Shown: positions 13,223 through 20,969 of the stretch, in pieces | How positions within the stretch are numbered: the first letter of the stretch is position 1 | How the letters are laid out: the number at the start of each line of letters is the position of its first letter | Source of the DNA: Symbiodinium natans | Taxonomy: Eukaryota > Sar > Dinophyceae > Suessiales > Symbiodiniaceae | Reading direction: 5' to 3' | Length of the DNA: 64,000 bases | Assembly: GCA_905221605.1 (NCBI GenBank) | Contig: CAJNDS010000055.1 | Coordinates: 126,001 to 190,000 of the forward strand | Notes under the pieces: generated by a model | Databases searched by the model: none | The model's input: the letters and a program-made list of their open reading frames with translations, nothing else | Told to the model about the DNA's origin: nothing | Position numbers and translations under genes: made by a program

Positions 13223-13996
13223 TCAACCTGTGTGTTCGGAAGTATGAAGTTGCCCCATGGTGGTCAGCCAGTGGGGACTTAACGGCGAGAACAAAGGGGG
13301 AGGACCAGCCCAGAGTACTCCATGGTGGTCAGCCAGTGGAGCCTCTCCGAGCACAAGCGCAACATTCTGTTGACTCACAAGAGCTCGTCCGCCGGCCAAA
13401 GCAGGCTGGACTGCTTCGTTCCAATCAGAGCCATCAGGTAAACCCAAGCAGGCGGGGACCCCACCTGCCCCGCAGGAAGCGGGAGAGTCCCCCAGTCGAA
13501 ACTTCGCACTCAAGGCCAAGCAACTATTTCCTTGGCCGGTGAGGGTTGAGGGTTCAATACCCAGAATCAGTTCGTCCAAGCCCAAACCGACAGACGTCGG
13601 TGAGGAGATGCGAGGGCTCGCATCACGTTGGACGGCCAACAGGAGCGGTAGAACTTCCATTGTATACACTGCCTTGGTCCAGTCAGCACCGTCAGGCAAC
13701 ATCCAGGCAGGCGGTGAGCCTGCTTGTCCCGCCACAGGCCATGCGCAGGCAGTGACGGTCTCTTTGAAGGCCAGGTTGCTCCACAGGTGCTCACTGGCTC
13801 CTTGCAAGGGCAATGGGTGCATATTCTCTACGTAGAAGTGCCCAATACCTGGGAGAAGCAGCACCACCGCATTGGCCTCTCCAGAGTCGTCATTCGGCCG
13901 AGATACCACAAAGGGGAGGGTCGCATTGCCATGACTCACTGTGGTCCAAGTGTCGTCTCGTCCCACGATAGCAATGGGGCAACAAGTGTGGGCGAC
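13223..13996 (-). CDS. possible exon, unknown protein (247+ residues open)
   Basis: This long minus-strand frame opens after a TGA near 14,003, and its stop is at 13,223. The first part (GRDDTWTTVSHGNATLPF and onward) looks protein-like. The second part crosses two diverged DNA repeats, each giving LPDG(A/S)DW(T/N)(K/E)AV. There is no AUG near its start, so if real it is an internal exon. It lies downstream of, and on the same strand as, the large unknown protein at 14,499-17,141 and could be a 3' exon of that gene. No family is recognised. The overlap with the hairpin repeat cluster weakens the coding case. Confidence 0.25.
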   Translation of the reverse strand, partial: VAHTCCPIAIVGRDDTWTTVSHGNATLPFVVSRPNDDSGEANAVVLLLPGIGHFYVENMHPLPLQGASEHLWSNLAFKETVTACAWPVAGQAGSPPAWMLPDGADWTKAVYTMEVLPLLLAVQRDASPRISSPTSVGLGLDELILGIEPSTLTGQGNSCLALSAKFRLGDSPASCGAGGVPACLGLPDGSDWNEAVQPALAGGRALVSQQNVALVLGEAPLADHHGVLWAGPPPLFSPLSPHWLTTMGQLHTSEHTG

Positions 13997-14498
13997 AGCT
14001 GGGTCTCAAAGCCGAGGGGTTCTTGCAGTGCCATAGCACAAAAACGGCCACCTACCCGGTCAAAGAGGGGCAGAGGAGAGGAAGACTGGGCAGCCTTACC
14101 AGAGAGCCATCCCTAGAGGGGGCAGAGGAAAGGACGATTGGCCGTTGTACCGATGACAGAGCTGGAACATCCGGGCAGGACCGGTCCAGGGCAGTCCGTG
14201 GCAGATGGCCAGTGGAGCAACCACGAAAGAAAGCCCCCGTTCCCACAGGCACACCGCGGGGCCGACCCAGAAGGGTGTTCACAGCTGCAAGCTGTGAGCA
14301 CACAGAAGACAAGCACGGTCCAATCCGTGACATAGGCCACGAGAGGGTTGCCAAACCAAGAATATCCCGAGGTAGTCTTGCGGCATGTATCGGCGAGGAG
14401 ATGTGAGGGCTCACATCACGCTAGGCAGCATGCTATGGAGGGACTCAAAGGCGCGTTCGCGTGGCGTGAGTAGGAGCCCTCAGATGACAATTTGCTGT

Positions 14499-17141
14499 CT
14501 ATTGCCAGGGGCCATCCCAGTCCGGGCGCCGGGAGCAATGGCCATCTGAGGTGGTATGGGAACGCGTACGGCTGGGCATGGCCTGCATTGGAGGCAGCTC
14601 TTGCTCATCAACCCCCCACTCAGGGATGCCGTCCGGAATGGGGATACCTTTGTATCTTGTCAGTGAGGTCTGTGCCGCGAGCCACATCACCCGGACAGCT
14701 TCCTGGATTTGCCAGTACTGCACAACACCTTCGTCCTTATACTGAAAGGGGAAGGATGTAACTGCCGCACGTAGGGCCGAAGGATCCGGGTCCTTGGAGG
14801 TGCCATGGCAGTACATCTTAAACCAGAAGCTGTTGAGTCGCTGCTTGGTTGGATGCTTAGCTCGCATGAGCCCCTTAATGGCAGCCCAGTGAGCAGTGGC
14901 TGCATCATACCACTCATTTCGGGGACGTTTTGGCCCATGCTTGGTGGGTGTGGTGCTGATCCCTTTCCAATGCGCTTCGAAGATGACTGGCAGTCGGAAA
15001 GGGGCTGAGACATCCACTTCTCGCAAAGCTGCAAGGTCAGTGGTTCGCAGCTCCGAGAAGCGCCAATCATTCACCTGTGCCTCGGGTTCGTCCTCCGCCT
15101 CCGACATGTCATCCATCGGGCAGGGAGAGCCTTCGTTGGTTTGGGAAGAGATGCTGACGACCGCCGGCGAGGCTGCCGCAGTGTTCACTTCCACCGGCGC
15201 AGCCATAGGCGAGGAAAGCAAGCACTCTAGGGGCAACACTCGCCGCAGAAAAACAGCCATTCTGTGAGAGGTGTCTGGCCATTCCAAGTTATAAACTGAC
15301 CAAAAGTGTTCAATGTTTTGGTTGGCCACCGAGGCCGCAAGGGCAAGCCGGATGGCGTCAAGGAAATGGGCAGGGGGGTGATCCGGCCTAAAGTCTTGAT
15401 AGTGCCTTTGCCCAAGTGTCTCTGTGCCCTGCAGCGTGATGCCTAGGAACGTATTCAGGTTGGGCTGGGCAAGCCTGGCCTTTTCCACGTCCGTGTGCTG
15501 AGCAGCTGCGGCCCATGCCTGCAGGGCTTCTTGGGAGGCTTGGCCAGTGACTTGTGGCAGTCCACTGTGCGCGTCCATCACATATTTGGTAGTAGGGCAC
15601 TTGGGACACCGATAAGCGCGGCCAGCTAAGAAGGCCACCATGGCTGCGGGCGGCACATTGATCTGCAGGTCAGTAATTTTATTGTCAGATTCAGGAAAAC
15701 CGAGAACAATGGGCAGCCCGGCCGTTCGCTCCAGGGGACCTTTTTGGTGGGATTCGAATGCGAGCAGAAGTGCACCCAGCCAATAATCTGGGTCAGCGTA
15801 GCTGAGCATTGCAGGAAAACTGGCATTGATGACACTCGGCAAGTCCGACACCGCAGAGAAAAGATCCGCGATGTACTGCGCAGTGGTAAGAAAGCCATAC
15901 CCCACTAGGGACTCCGAAAGCCTTGCTTTGTCCAGCTGCGGAGCCGGGCATTCCAACATTTCAGCAAGGTCGAAATGCTGCAATGCGCCCGACAGTCTAA
16001 GACACTGCGTGATGATAGGGTCATATACCTTCAAATACGCCGCCGGAAACGTTTCAGGCAGATGCAGTAGCGTGTCCGCAATTCCGATCAGCATCTCCGC
16101 GTTTTGCAGCTGGTTCGGTATGCCATTCAAAAACATCTCATAGGCCTTATATGCCCGAAGCTGCTGGCAGTGTGTTGTGAGGTGTTGCGAGTCACGCAGG
16201 CTCATGTAGGGCCGAGGTTTGACATTCTTACCAAAGTGATGGCCCGCTGCAAGTGCTCGCCACATGAGATCACAGACAGAGCCTGTGTTGCTTTGCATGA
16301 TGGGTGCACAGGCTGGGGCGCTGGGGTCGCGGGTGCCGCTGGGCTCGCTAGGCCCTCGAGGCTTGGCTTTTGGTGGTTCCAGATGCTGAGAGCCATCTTC
16401 GTCCAAAACGAGAGGCCGACTTTCCTTGCGAGCTTGGACAGCGGGCACAGGCCTGGCGGGGATGGGCGTCGGGCCATGGGGAGGCATAGGGAGATACGAT
16501 TTTGGTTCCGTCAAGCCAAGTGAGTCCGTGGGAGACTTAGCGCAAGGGGGCTGTGATGCCTCAACCGTCCCACTCCCCTCCGGAAGTGTTGCGTGCATGG
16601 GCCGTGTCCGGGGGCTGGGTGGACGTCGTACGCCAGGCGGTGGGTCCCTAATGTTGCCTCCACTACGGGGTGGACACGAGGCGGCGCTACTCCCTCCGAT
16701 CCTGTGGGCAACTTCACTAGTGGGAGTCGTCGCCCAAGCATCCGGAGCACTAGGACACGCGGCCGGCACAACCACAGGATTTGTCGTTGCAAGCTCCTTC
16801 CTCAGTGGTCCTCTCTCCCGCGTTGGGGCGCCGCAGGGTGTTCGTGAAACGTCCCGTTTAGCTGCCGGAGGTGGGCTGACAGCTGCCGCAATGGAGCCCC
16901 CCGCGGTCCGAGGCTTGAGCCATGGTGTACCCCACCGCTCACCATGGCGCGCGTTGGCGACAGCCTCGCTTTGGGCTGGTGACTGCAGCGGCGTAAGCAC
17001 CTCGACTGCAGTAGCAGCTACCACGTCGGGACTGCGACTACTCGCGGGCACAGGGCTGTTTCCCGGAGAGTCCACATCAATCGCAGTTTCGGAGGCAGCC
17101 CTACCCGTACGAACAGGTAGGAGGTGTTCTTTACCGCACAC
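14499..17141 (-). CDS. large protein of unknown family (880-codon open frame)
   Basis: This is the longest open frame in the window. It is preceded immediately by an in-frame TAA (17,142-17,144), and its first AUG is only about 180 codons in, so the true 5' end is either internal or reached by splicing. The first 290 residues are Pro/Ser/Ala-rich and probably disordered. The remainder is a folded-looking, mostly helical sequence with few low-complexity stretches. A CPKC pair (YRCPKCPTTKYV) near residue 510 may be half of a zinc site. Near residue 675 a short acidic linker separates two apparent domains. I do not recognise the family. It lies 188 bases downstream of the helicase frame, on the same strand but in another register, so the two may be parts of one gene or element. 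Its length without a stop indicates recent selection or recent insertion. Confidence 0.6.
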   Translation of the reverse strand: MCGKEHLLPVRTGRAASETAIDVDSPGNSPVPASSRSPDVVAATAVEVLTPLQSPAQSEAVANARHGERWGTPWLKPRTAGGSIAAAVSPPPAAKRDVSRTPCGAPTRERGPLRKELATTNPVVVPAACPSAPDAWATTPTSEVAHRIGGSSAASCPPRSGGNIRDPPPGVRRPPSPRTRPMHATLPEGSGTVEASQPPCAKSPTDSLGLTEPKSYLPMPPHGPTPIPARPVPAVQARKESRPLVLDEDGSQHLEPPKAKPRGPSEPSGTRDPSAPACAPIMQSNTGSVCDLMWRALAAGHHFGKNVKPRPYMSLRDSQHLTTHCQQLRAYKAYEMFLNGIPNQLQNAEMLIGIADTLLHLPETFPAAYLKVYDPIITQCLRLSGALQHFDLAEMLECPAPQLDKARLSESLVGYGFLTTAQYIADLFSAVSDLPSVINASFPAMLSYADPDYWLGALLLAFESHQKGPLERTAGLPIVLGFPESDNKITDLQINVPPAAMVAFLAGRAYRCPKCPTTKYVMDAHSGLPQVTGQASQEALQAWAAAAQHTDVEKARLAQPNLNTFLGITLQGTETLGQRHYQDFRPDHPPAHFLDAIRLALAASVANQNIEHFWSVYNLEWPDTSHRMAVFLRRVLPLECLLSSPMAAPVEVNTAAASPAVVSISSQTNEGSPCPMDDMSEAEDEPEAQVNDWRFSELRTTDLAALREVDVSAPFRLPVIFEAHWKGISTTPTKHGPKRPRNEWYDAATAHWAAIKGLMRAKHPTKQRLNSFWFKMYCHGTSKDPDPSALRAAVTSFPFQYKDEGVVQYWQIQEAVRVMWLAAQTSLTRYKGIPIPDGIPEWGVDEQELPPMQAMPSRTRSHTTSDGHCSRRPDWDGPWQ

Positions 17142-17329
17142 TTAAGCAAGAAGGATGGGGGAGCCCCTCTTTCACTTCCAACTCCTACTCGGGCACCATT
17201 GCTAGTCTGCAAAAGCGCGGCTTCGTCCTGGAGCCCTTGCCCAATGCTGTGTATTGCGTCCCCTTCCAGCCGGTAAGGGAAGGAGATGGGTCGCCCAGTA
17301 CCTCACCTGCTTGCTAGGGGATACCAACA

Positions 17330-19384
17330 TTAGGACGCCGCCCAAACGGGGATCTGCTCAACGTGCTGACCCGGCTTTCGAACACAAGGCCGGCATAATG
17401 AGAGCCCCCCGCGGTCTTCTTCCCGCTTATCTCCCCAGGTGGCCTTCAAGGCCCACGCTTGACGCAGGGGTGGGGCTTCAAAGAGGTCCAGCCCTACTTT
17501 GCGTTCCGCAGGCAGCACGATGCTGGCTACTGTCCGTTCTCGGAAGGCTTGCTTGTGTAATGCCTTTGCAACGCCAGGGCCATCCATGCTCCACAAGCTG
17601 GCTTGTGTGCGCACATATTCCGCGCATTCAATCAGGCCTCCGGTTGCGCAGGCCGCCATTTGGAAGCATGCACCTATACCATCAGAGTAGTGCGGTGCCA
17701 CGAAAACCAAAGCCCCAAGTCCTCTCGTGAAGGAGGAGGTGGCTCGGGCAAACCCTGCCTCGCTACTAAACAGGAATCCAGAAGCCCGACAAGTCACAAA
17801 GACACCTATCCCAAATGTGGGGCCAGTGGAGCAAGCCGTGGTGATAGCGCCGAAGAAGCGTTTAAGGGACCCTATGTGATTCATGAGGAAGGTCCGAAAC
17901 GTCACAAGGCTCCAAGTGGTGGGCGCGCCAGTCAGCGGGAAATCTTGCGCGGTTTGGCAGGCTTCAAGTAGGCTCATATCGTCATCGCCCAGTGGGTCTG
18001 CGGGGAGACTCGACTGCAGCATAAACTTCATTTGAGTAACAATCCTGGCATACTGAGAGACCATCCCGATAGGGGAGTCAGGATAAACCTGGTGCCCAAA
18101 AGTGAGCACAATGTCCGCCAGGACCATGCTGAGGTCGTAGCTTCTGCCTAGTTTGGTTTGGGTCTCATCCTGATCTGGCACCCGTACCCATCGGCACGTT
18201 TCCATCCACCTGCCTGCAAAGCTACGCAGTGGCCGCCCGAGCAGGTGCTGCATCGTGGGACCTGGTGGCATAAGTAGCCGAGGGACCCCGCCTGTCAGAT
18301 CGAAGCGGCACGCCTCCGAGTACCGACATGCGTATAGAATGGCAGCAATCTCAGGTGGGAGGCGCATGGATGAGCAGAGCGAGAGGTTGATGGCCGGTCC
18401 GACAATGGCCTTCAGCCCGGCGGCCTGCATGACTGTCTCGGCAGGCTTCGGTTTAACGATGCTCACACAGAGAATCGAATCCAGCATCGAGACGGCTGAG
18501 AACAACACTTCTGACGCTCCAGAGGAACGGTGGGGATTGCCCCAAGAGGGCATCTCGCCTTGCCCCTTTTTCCACGGGACGGAACTTTGGGCCACTTGCT
18601 GCAAAAGGGCCGCAGGCAAGGTGGCTGGCGTGTGGAGGTTGGCAGGGACCGCATTGAGACCACAAGTCTTTTGCTCCAACAACTCCGTGACGAAGTGGTA
18701 ATTGGGCCGCGATCCTCCAGCGGGCTGTCTGTGGTCGCCAATCATGACATCGAGTGCATGCTTGATGTGCGCCAAGACGGTGTTGGAGCCCGGTGTACCC
18801 AATTGCTGGGCTTCATCTCGGAGGAGCAACTCAACGTCCTTTAGACGGTTAGTGAGCTGCGAGTAGGGAAAGCTAAGCCTTGCCACAATCGTACCATGCG
18901 TCGTGGCCACGAGTAGCCCCCGGTACAAATCGTGCACATCAAAGGGGAGCTTATGTGTGTCCTTCTCCTTGTTGCCCGGTATGCGAACGATGCGGCTGCG
19001 AACAAATTCATTGCTAGCATTCGTGAGCCTATCAACCGCCTCGACATAGGCCCGAACCGATTCATTACCATGAGCGGTGTACAGGGTGAGCCGGTTCGTC
19101 AGGCACGCAAGAAGTACTCCTAGAAACGCGCAGGATCGTGTCTTCCCGCTGCCAGGCGCCCCCGTTATGAAGACAGAGGTACGGTTAGCGGCCAGGCCGT
19201 ACGAGCACGCTCCCAGCACTGCCAGGTGTCCATCCAGGCACGTAAGGAAGGCGGGACCAACCGCGAGCGCAAAGATGCGAGCTCGAGTCCTCGGATCGTG
19301 TTCGTTGCTCAACGAGTCATGGAACAGGCGTAGACGCTCCGCATGCAACAGCGCAGGAGTCCGGGCGTCCTCCTGGCCGGGCAG
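17330..19384 (-). CDS. superfamily-1 helicase, Upf1-like
   Basis: The 672-residue frame carries an ordered set of SF1 helicase motifs. Residue numbers count from 19,348. The Walker A loop is GAPGSGKT (63-70). Motif Ia is TLYTAHGNESVRAYVEAV (about 88-105). A Thr-Thr-His-Gly segment (about 149) corresponds to motif Ic. Walker B is DEAQQ (178-182), and motif III is GDHRQ (204-208). SSMRLPPEI (326-334) is in the place of Upf1 motif IV. The FARATSSFTRG segment (533-543) is in the place of motif VI and keeps the arginine finger TR. This order and spacing fit Upf1-type 5'-3' RNA/DNA helicases rather than Pif1/Helitron helicases. The frame opens after a TGA at 19,385-19,387 and the same register continues upstream, so the gene is not intact at its 5' side. 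The C-terminal half is more diverged than the ATPase half. The nucleic-acid substrate is unknown. Confidence 0.8.
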   Translation of the reverse strand: MPGQEDARTPALLHAERLRLFHDSLSNEHDPRTRARIFALAVGPAFLTCLDGHLAVLGACSYGLAANRTSVFITGAPGSGKTRSCAFLGVLLACLTNRLTLYTAHGNESVRAYVEAVDRLTNASNEFVRSRIVRIPGNKEKDTHKLPFDVHDLYRGLLVATTHGTIVARLSFPYSQLTNRLKDVELLLRDEAQQLGTPGSNTVLAHIKHALDVMIGDHRQPAGGSRPNYHFVTELLEQKTCGLNAVPANLHTPATLPAALLQQVAQSSVPWKKGQGEMPSWGNPHRSSGASEVLFSAVSMLDSILCVSIVKPKPAETVMQAAGLKAIVGPAINLSLCSSMRLPPEIAAILYACRYSEACRFDLTGGVPRLLMPPGPTMQHLLGRPLRSFAGRWMETCRWVRVPDQDETQTKLGRSYDLSMVLADIVLTFGHQVYPDSPIGMVSQYARIVTQMKFMLQSSLPADPLGDDDMSLLEACQTAQDFPLTGAPTTWSLVTFRTFLMNHIGSLKRFFGAITTACSTGPTFGIGVFVTCRASGFLFSSEAGFARATSSFTRGLGALVFVAPHYSDGIGACFQMAACATGGLIECAEYVRTQASLWSMDGPGVAKALHKQAFRERTVASIVLPAERKVGLDLFEAPPLRQAWALKATWGDKREEDRGGLSLCRPCVRKPGQHVEQIPVWAAS

Positions 19385-20318
19385 TCAGGCAGCGTGGCTA
19401 CTCAGCAGCGTCGGCGTCCATTCTTTGCGATATGTTTGTTCCTCTGCAAGCCAAAGGTTAAGGAAGTTTTGCAAGGTGTTGGAAGCCTCCGGACCCGCAA
19501 TAGGCGATGCCTGCGCAGCTTGCGTTGCGTGCTTGCCTCTGATTACTTGGCAGACCTCCGGATGGATGAGCTGTGCCCATGCATCGTGCCAGTTCCCTCT
19601 CACCACCAGCCCGATAACGAGGACTAGCACTAGATCCGTGAGAAAGCCCGGCAACCAATGTGGCTGCCGGATGGCATCAAGAGGCGAGTCTTCTGGCGGA
19701 ACGCCCAAGGCAACATGTTGCCGTTCCCTGGGCATGTGCAACAGGGCATCCCAAAGCGGGGTAGAGGCACCTCGGGCAGAACTTCAAGCTGGCTGACTCT
19801 CGGCAATGAGGGTCGTTGCGCGAATTGGTTGTGCTGTTCATCAGTCAAGAGCAGGGCAATGGTTATATTGACGGGCTGCATGGCCTTACTTTCGCCAGGG
19901 CCGGTGGAAAGCTTTTTCGGGGCCTGGAGCTCTATAAACATGCCTGGGTAGGCCACATCTCCCTTGTCTTGGCCAGTCCAAAAGCCGAACTGCAAGCAAT
20001 CCTGCTCAAGACTTGCCTTGCGTGCCGGGCTGCTGCGAATCCCAGCCAGCAGCCCTGTGAACGCTCTGCCAAGGTGGATTCTTTCTTCTTCCACACCTTT
20101 TTGCTTCTTTTTCCAAGGCCTTGCATGCAGACCGCGCAAGCAGGAATTTCCTGCTCCTTCCGCACTTGGTTTCCCAAATGCCGCTTCCCCATCCCGAGGT
20201 TGCCAGCAGACATCATCAAGCCTCTTCCGTCGCCGCCGTGCGACGACAGACTCGGCCGCGCCAGTGGGCGTAAGTGCTGAGCTCTTCACGGTGGATCTCC
20301 TTTTGCCGGCTGCAACTC
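19385..20318 (-). pseudogene. 5' part of the helicase gene, broken by a frameshift and a TGA
   Basis: Upstream of the helicase frame, the same register is open from about 19,793 to TGA 19,385 and reads as an ordinary protein. It includes a hydrophobic run GFLTDLVLVLVIGLVV and an HPEVCQVIRGK segment. The preceding part continues in a neighbouring register (20,318 down to about 19,750), with segments such as DVAYPGMFIELQAP and ITIALLLTDEQHNQF. Both registers overlap around 19,740-19,790, as expected for a single-base indel. One frameshift plus one nonsense codon would join everything into one N-terminal extension of about 310 residues. An intron could explain the register change but not easily the TGA. 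I infer a decaying copy. Stop-codon recoding is a remote alternative. Confidence 0.5.
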
Positions 20319-20403
20319 TAGACTCTTACTGCGGTAGCAAGGCCTTGGAAAAGAGAGCTGCGAGGGCGAGTGCTCATGTATCTACAATGGTCCTTGAGAG
20401 TCT

Positions 20404-20424
20404 CAAAACCCTAAACCCGAAACC
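20404..20424. repeat. CCCTAAACCC telomere-like motif
   Basis: The sequence around 20,404-20,424 contains CCCTAAACCCGAAACCC, the complement of TTTAGGG-type repeats. Another CCCTAAACCC is at about 21,086-21,095. They point opposite to the TTTAGGG words at 20,603-20,965. Confidence 0.6.
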
Positions 20425-20458
20425 CTTTCTTACATATATAATTGAAATGTTGGGGAGT

Positions 20459-20598
20459 TACTGGGCAAAGTCGCCGTTGTACTGGGCAAGGTCGCCGTTT
20501 TGCTGGGCAAGGTCGCCATTTTACTGGGCAAGGTCGCCGTTTTATGGGAAAGGTCGCCGTTTTACTGGGCAAGGTCGCCGTGTTTTACTGGGCAAGGT
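20459..20598. repeat. 21-bp minisatellite
   Basis: About 6.5 units of TACTGGGCAAGGTCGCCGTTT lie head to tail, with single-base changes and one shortened unit (TATGGGAAAGG). It borders the TTTAGGG-rich array directly. Confidence 0.9.
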
Positions 20599-20602
20599 GG
20601 TT

Positions 20603-20965
20603 CTAGGGTTCAGGGCCGACTCTGGGCTGGGCTTTAGGGTTAAAGGCCCACTCTGGGCTGGACTTTAGGGTTTGCTCTGGTCTGGCTTTAGGACCCCACT
20701 CTGGGCTGGCTTTAGGGTTCAAGCCCCACTCTGGGCTGGCTGTAGGGCTCAGGGCCTACTCTGGGCAGGCTTTAGGGTTGGGCCCAGGTCTGCGCAGACT
20801 TTAGGGTTCAGGGCTTTAGGGTTTAGGGCAGTTTAGGGGCTGGTCAGGGCTGGTTTTAGGAGCTTTAAGGTCAGGCCCCGCTCCGGGCTGGGTTTAGGGT
20901 TCAGGGCCACTTTTTTCTGGGACGGCTTTAGGGTTTAGGGCCTACTCTGGGCTGGCTCTAGAGTT
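20603..20965. repeat. degenerate TTTAGGG-containing array
   Basis: About 360 bases consist of imperfect units near 30 bases long, of the form GGCTTTAGGGTTCAGGGCC followed by (C)ACTCTGGGCTG. TTTAGGG, the plant and dinoflagellate telomere word, appears at least nine times and GGGTTTAGGG is seen. It is not a pure telomere tract. It could be an old interstitial or subtelomere-associated repeat, or simply a GC-rich minisatellite that includes the word. Confidence 0.75.
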
Positions 20966-20969
20966 GTTG

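Larger units (their letters stand above)
12631..14423. repeat. cluster of related repeats with hairpins
   Basis: Several words recur. A segment of about 110 bases containing CCATGGTGGTCAGCCAGTGG twice occurs at about 12,631-12,740 and 13,252-13,365, with a diverged third copy at 14,174-14,222. An 80-base unit is tandemly duplicated at 12,751-12,830 and 12,831-12,909. A hairpin motif recurs at 13,083-13,100, 13,607-13,624 and 14,400-14,417. On the minus strand, 13,391-13,470 and 13,670-13,740 are diverged copies that both read LPDG(A/S)DW. Together these suggest one repeat family duplicated several times and then diverged. Whether it is transcribed cannot be seen. Confidence 0.7.

Noticed and set aside
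13540-13560. GGGTTCAATACCC, a possible tRNA T-arm
   Set aside because: Only a 3-bp stem, and no cloverleaf partner sequences upstream.
12631-14423. regularly spaced repeats as a CRISPR array
   Set aside because: Copies are few, irregularly spaced, diverged and long. The genome context is eukaryotic.
14499-20318. Helitron
   Set aside because: The helicase motifs are Upf1-like rather than Pif1-like, no Rep endonuclease motif is seen, and no CTRR/hairpin end was found.
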